From Emticicia sp037153985 (GTDB lineage Bacteria > Bacteroidota > Bacteroidia > Cytophagales > Spirosomataceae), in NCBI RefSeq assembly GCF_037153985.1, contig NZ_JBBAYI010000003.1:406854-470853 (forward strand): a stretch of DNA of 64,000 nt, in the 5' to 3' direction. The notes under the pieces are model-generated. The model did no database searches. It was not told where the DNA came from and was given only the letters and a program-made list of their open reading frames with translations. This document shows, one piece after another, positions 61,801 through 64,000 of this stretch. Numbering within the stretch: the first letter of the stretch is position 1; each line of letters begins with the position of its first letter. Made by a program: the position numbers and the translations under genes.

Positions 61801-64000
61801 TACAGTTTCTTTACCAACGTCAGTAGCTGTGTCTGACACAAGTGTTTGCAGAACTTTATCTGTCAGTTTAAGTGCTACTTGCAGTAGTGGTAGTGCAATA
61901 TGGTATAATCAGGCTACCGGAGGCACCTCTATTGGGTCGGGTAGTCTTTTTAGCAATGCCCCTACCGACAATACAATTTACTATGCTTCATGTAAAAATG
62001 GGAGCTGTGAGAGTAATAGAGTAGCTACCAATAAGGTATACGTAGTAAAAGCTCCTATTGATATAGCTGCCAGCAAAACAACAATATGCTCAGGAGAATC
62101 TGTATCACTTAGTGCTACTTGTAGTGGTGGTATCGCAACTTTTTATGTTATAGGTGGAAGCACCGCTGGTACGGGTTCACCGTTAGTAGTAAGCCCGACT
62201 AATTCCACCAGTTATAGCGTCAGTTGTAAAGGGAGTAGTTGTGAAAGTACCAAAACAGGTGCTGGAACTATTACGGTAACTACCCAGCCTAATAACCCGA
62301 CAAGTGTTAATGTCGATAATACCACTATCTGTTCAGGTAGCTCTGTCTCGTTGACTGCTACTTGCAGCACAGGCACACTAACTTGGTATAACCAAAGTTC
62401 GGGTGGAACAGCCATTGGAACTGGTACTTCGCTCAGCCAAAGCCCGACTGTGAACACTACTTATTATGCTAGCTGTAAAAATGGCTCCTGCGAAAGCAGT
62501 CGAGTGGCTACTTCGCAGGTAACGGTGACTACCCAACCTAATAGCCCGACAAGTGTTAATGTCGATAATACCACTATCTGTTCGGGTAGCTCTGTTTCGC
62601 TGACTGCTACTTGCAGCACAGGCACACTAACTTGGTATAACCAAAGTTCGGGTGGAACAGCCATTGGAACTGGTACTTCGCTCAGCCAAAGCCCAACGTC
62701 AAACACTACTTATTATGCTAGCTGTACAAACGGTTCCTGCGAAAGTAGTCGAGTGGCGACTTCGCAGGTAACGGTGACTACCCAGCCTAATAGCCCGACT
62801 AGCATTAATGTTGATAATACCACTATCTGTTCGGGTAGCTCTGTTTCGCTGACTGCTACTTGCAGCACAGGTACTCTGACTTGGTATAACCAAAGTTCGG
62901 GTGGAACAGCCATTGGAACTGGTACTTCGCTTAGCCAAAGCCCAACTTCAAATACTACTTATTATGCAAGCTGTAAAAACGGCTCTTGTGAAAGTAGCCG
63001 AGTGGCTACTTCTCAGGTAACAGTAACTACCCAACCTAATAGCCCAACTAGTGTTAATGTTGATAATACCGCTATCTGTTCGGGTAGCTCTGTCTCGCTG
63101 ACTGCTTCGTGTAGTTCAGGTACACTGACTTGGTATAACCAAAGTTCAGGTGGAACAGCCATTGGAACTGGTACTTCGCTCAGCCAAAGCCCAACTGTGA
63201 TCACAACTTACTATGCTAGTTGTAAAAACGGCTCCTGCGAAAGCAGTCGAGTGGCTACTTCGCAGGTAACGGTGACTACCCAACCTAATAACCCGACAAG
63301 CGTTAATGTTGATAATACGACTATCTGTTCAGGTAGCTCTGTTTCGTTGACTGCTACTTGCAGCACAGGTACACTAACTTGGTATAACCAAAGTTCAGGC
63401 GGAACAGCCATTGGAACTGGTACTTCGCTCAGCCAAAGTCCGACTGTGAACACTACTTATTATGCAAGCTGTAAAAACGGCTCCTGCGAAAGTAGCCGAG
63501 TGGCTACTTCGCAGGTAACAGTGACTACCCAACCTAATAGCCCGACCAGTGTTAATGTCGATAATACTACTATTTGTTCAGGTAGCTCTGTCTCGCTGAC
63601 TGCTACTTGCAGCACAGGTACTCTAACTTGGTATAACCAAAGTTCGGGTGGAACAGCCATTGGAACTGGGACTTCGCTCAGCCAAAGTCCAACTTCAAAC
63701 ACTACTTATTATGCTAGCTGTAAAAACGGCTCCTGCGAAAGTAGTCGAGTGGCTACTTCGCAGGTAACGGTGACTACCCAGCCTAATAGTCCGACCAGTG
63801 TTAATGTCGACAATACTACTATCTGTTCAGGTAGCTCTGTCTCGTTGACTGCTACTTGCAGCACAGGTACTCTAACTTGGTATAACCAAAGTTCGGGTGG
63901 AACAGCCATTGGAACTGGGACTTCGCTCAGCCAAAGTCCAACTTCAAACACTACTTATTATGCTAGCTGTAAAAACGGCTCCTGCGAAAGTAGTCGAGTG
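58871..64000 (+). CDS. Giant secreted surface protein: ELWxTDG repeats then Ig-like repeats (3' end off window)
   Basis: The frame from ATG 58871 is open for 1710 codons to the window edge; it has no stop. A signal peptide (LLLSLLAISFFSQAQ) is followed by 17 ELWKTDGTEAGT-type repeats (residues about 55-840; forms include ELWRTDG, EPWVSDG, EVWKSDG), which usually form beta-propeller-like surface domains. Then come Ig-like beta-sandwich repeats: one divergent (with YQWQVK), two intermediate, then seven near-identical 83-residue units with ICSGSSVSLTATCSTGTLTWY and conserved cysteines. The C-terminus lies outside; Bacteroidota proteins of this type commonly end in a type IX secretion signal. Role: surface adhesion or exposed matrix, inferred. 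Confidence 0.88.
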   Translation, partial: MKNFYYLLLSLLAISFFSQAQTPSLLKDINTTVTNGASNPSFFASIGTNMYFSATTSLGTELWKSDGTTAGTVLLKDINPGSNSSGVSDLIAYNGVIYFSATDGVNGKELWRTDGTLSGTYMLKDINTGSGDSNPGWFTISNNILFFSANDGTSGGKHGVELWKTDGTEAGTVMIKDIASGTGSSGPSDLKAFNNKVYFTANAGSYDTDPYVSDGTTAGTFKLKDINTLANTNPYGYYAGGSKLYFSAHNYWNSYEPWVSDGTTSGTSMLKNINTKTAPYVTDAGSNPSNFTLYNGYVYFSANDGDSGIELWRTDGTEAGTVLFKDINTNSDNADHSNPSNFIVFDNKLYFTATDGTNDGIWRTDGTTNGTVFVTANSGSNFFIFNSALYFVRGDGTNGAELWKTNGTAGGTAMVKDIYSGTQSSSPDDFFIFDNKLFFQAKDATADKELWKTDGTEAGTTLVKDIYASSNNSNPSWFTTLGSLSVFLANDGVNGVELWKTDGTEGGTSMIKDVRSGSSGITLSGIIPYNSMLIMGLSDGDGELWKTDGTSSGTSLIKNLYSAGSSSPSDFILYKGEVYFQARGDGVGYELWKTNGTEAGTTLVKDINSGSSSSYPQGFTISNNTLYFYASTNIGTEVWKSDGTEAGTVLVKDVNTSFYSPSYLTDLNGTLLFSVSGAGGQEIWKTDGSDANTVIVKDINPSGDSSPSYLTKVGNTVFFAANDGTNGTELWKTDGTEANTVLVKDINTTTATASSNPANLINMNGTLIFTATDGTNGYALWKSDGSSGGTVMVKSLSGNTSNTSITNFTLVNGTIYFIANNSSGIKRLWKTNGTTGGTLEISDPTALTEILPENLAAFGDNLIFSGSSYTAGKEPYILTQSSSVTPTITDDPDNVTACAGTSTSFSIATTNAVSYQWQVKIGAGSFTDLSETGVYSGVNGSTLNISDVTGLNSNQYRCVAFNSPNSVSSNAATLTVNTVSLPTSVAVSDTSVCRTLSVSLSATCSSGSAIWYNQATGGTSIGSGSLFSNAPTDNTIYYASCKNGSCESNRVATNKVYVVKAPIDIAASKTTICSGESVSLSATCSGGIATFYVIGGSTAGTGSPLVVSPTNSTSYSVSCKGSSCESTKTGAGTITVTTQPNNPTSVNVDNTTICSGSSVSLTATCSTGTLTWYNQSSGGTAIGTGTSLSQSPTVNTTYYASCKNGSCESSRVATSQVTVTTQPNSPTSVNVDNTTICSGSSVSLTATCSTGTLTWYNQSSGGTAIGTGTSLSQSPTSNTTYYASCTNGSCESSRVATSQVTVTTQPNSPTSINVDNTTICSGSSVSLTATCSTGTLTWYNQSSGGTAIGTGTSLSQSPTSNTTYYASCKNGSCESSRVATSQVTVTTQPNSPTSVNVDNTAICSGSSVSLTASCSSGTLTWYNQSSGGTAIGTGTSLSQSPTVITTYYASCKNGSCESSRVATSQVTVTTQPNNPTSVNVDNTTICSGSSVSLTATCSTGTLTWYNQSSGGTAIGTGTSLSQSPTVNTTYYASCKNGSCESSRVATSQVTVTTQPNSPTSVNVDNTTICSGSSVSLTATCSTGTLTWYNQSSGGTAIGTGTSLSQSPTSNTTYYASCKNGSCESSRVATSQVTVTTQPNSPTSVNVDNTTICSGSSVSLTATCSTGTLTWYNQSSGGTAIGTGTSLSQSPTSNTTYYASCKNGSCESSRV
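62281..64000 (+). repeat. Near-identical 249-bp tandem repeats (seven units, last incomplete)
   Basis: Units begin at 62281, 62530, 62779, 63028, 63277, 63526 and 63775, an exact 249-bp period (83 codons, in frame). Units 6 and 7 differ at only four of the bases compared, all synonymous, and share the variant GGGACTTCG. Unit 4 is the most different (SCSSGTLT; PTVITTYY). The window ends 226 bp into unit 7. The period is fixed, so gains and losses of units by recombination keep the frame. Confidence 0.95.

Noticed and set aside
62212..63951. Six long minus-strand open frames of about 80 residues, one per repeat unit
   Set aside because: They are the complementary strand of the 249-bp Ig-like repeats of the plus-strand giant protein, repeating with the same period and having no independent family match.
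62281..64000. CRISPR array
   Set aside because: The repeated unit is 249 bp, in frame within a coding region, and has no spacers.
1..64000. tRNA, rRNA, tmRNA, prophage, insertion sequence or integron
   Set aside because: No cloverleaf, rRNA motif, transposase, integrase or phage structural gene was recognised on either strand.

Overview
The window looks like chromosomal DNA from a member of the Bacteroidota, probably the Cytophagales. The evidence is promoter -7 elements of the TAnnTTTG type, the lineage-specific layout of several genes (DUF4856 lipoprotein, imelysin, HTTM protein and TonB-dependent receptor; CrtD; a Planctomycete-type cytochrome c protein of the DUF1549/DUF1553 class; gluconate dehydrogenase subunit 3 with a GMC oxidoreductase; ELWxTDG-repeat surface protein), and AT-rich intergenic DNA. 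No rRNA, tRNA, CRISPR array, prophage or intact insertion sequence was seen. The order is mostly single genes and short operons ending in strong hairpin terminators.

Region by region. 1-7.5 kb: end of a DUF937 gene, a sugar-acid dehydratase of the IlvD/Edd family, a membrane protein, lpdA, a GT-C-like membrane protein and an NtrC-type response regulator without a DNA-binding domain. 7.7-10 kb: crtD (carotenoid) and an esterase. 10.2-16.4 kb: an iron-uptake-like operon under a palindromic operator. 16.5-25 kb: miaA, a DJ-1/PfpI protein, cmk with an FAD oxidoreductase, an outer-membrane barrel protein, a possible CrtO-like acyltransferase, an APH-fold kinase and an AlkZ-like DNA glycosylase. 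25.3-25.8 kb: a decayed TerD gene. 25.9-30 kb: a four-helix-bundle sensor, glgB, rarA. 30.2-36.4 kb (minus strand): GMC dehydrogenase with its small subunit, a DUF3108-like protein and a DUF1549/DUF1553 cytochrome protein. 36.6-39.5 kb: three co-directional genes for a coiled-coil protein, a PspA-like membrane coiled-coil protein and a membrane-anchored Ppx/GppA-like ATPase fold. I consider this the best candidate for an undescribed system. 39.6-48.3 kb (minus strand): Gfo/Idh/MocA oxidoreductase, thrC, carA, a CarboxypepD_reg protein, cdsA, DUF2007, an M19 dipeptidase, a GNAT and a nucleotidyltransferase. 48.4-52.2 kb: DUF1080/PA14 protein and a beta-propeller-cupredoxin fusion. 52.3-55 kb: hydrolase, lipoprotein, clpX. 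55.8-57.8 kb: deiodinase-like redoxin and a membrane acyltransferase split by a one-base shift in a run of eight T. 58.4-64 kb: a small LytTR regulator and the first 1710 codons of a giant surface protein with 17 ELWxTDG-type repeats followed by Ig-like repeats, the last seven being near-identical 249-bp tandem units that run off the window.

How they may work together (inference): the 10.2-16.4 kb operon would bind iron at the surface and pass it through a TonB-dependent receptor. The GMC/subunit 3 pair and the DUF1080 and cupredoxin proteins fit periplasmic oxidation of sugars, with electrons passing to haem or copper carriers. The dehydratase fits catabolism of the resulting aldonic acids. 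The 36.6-39.5 kb cassette fits a membrane-integrity or envelope-stress function.
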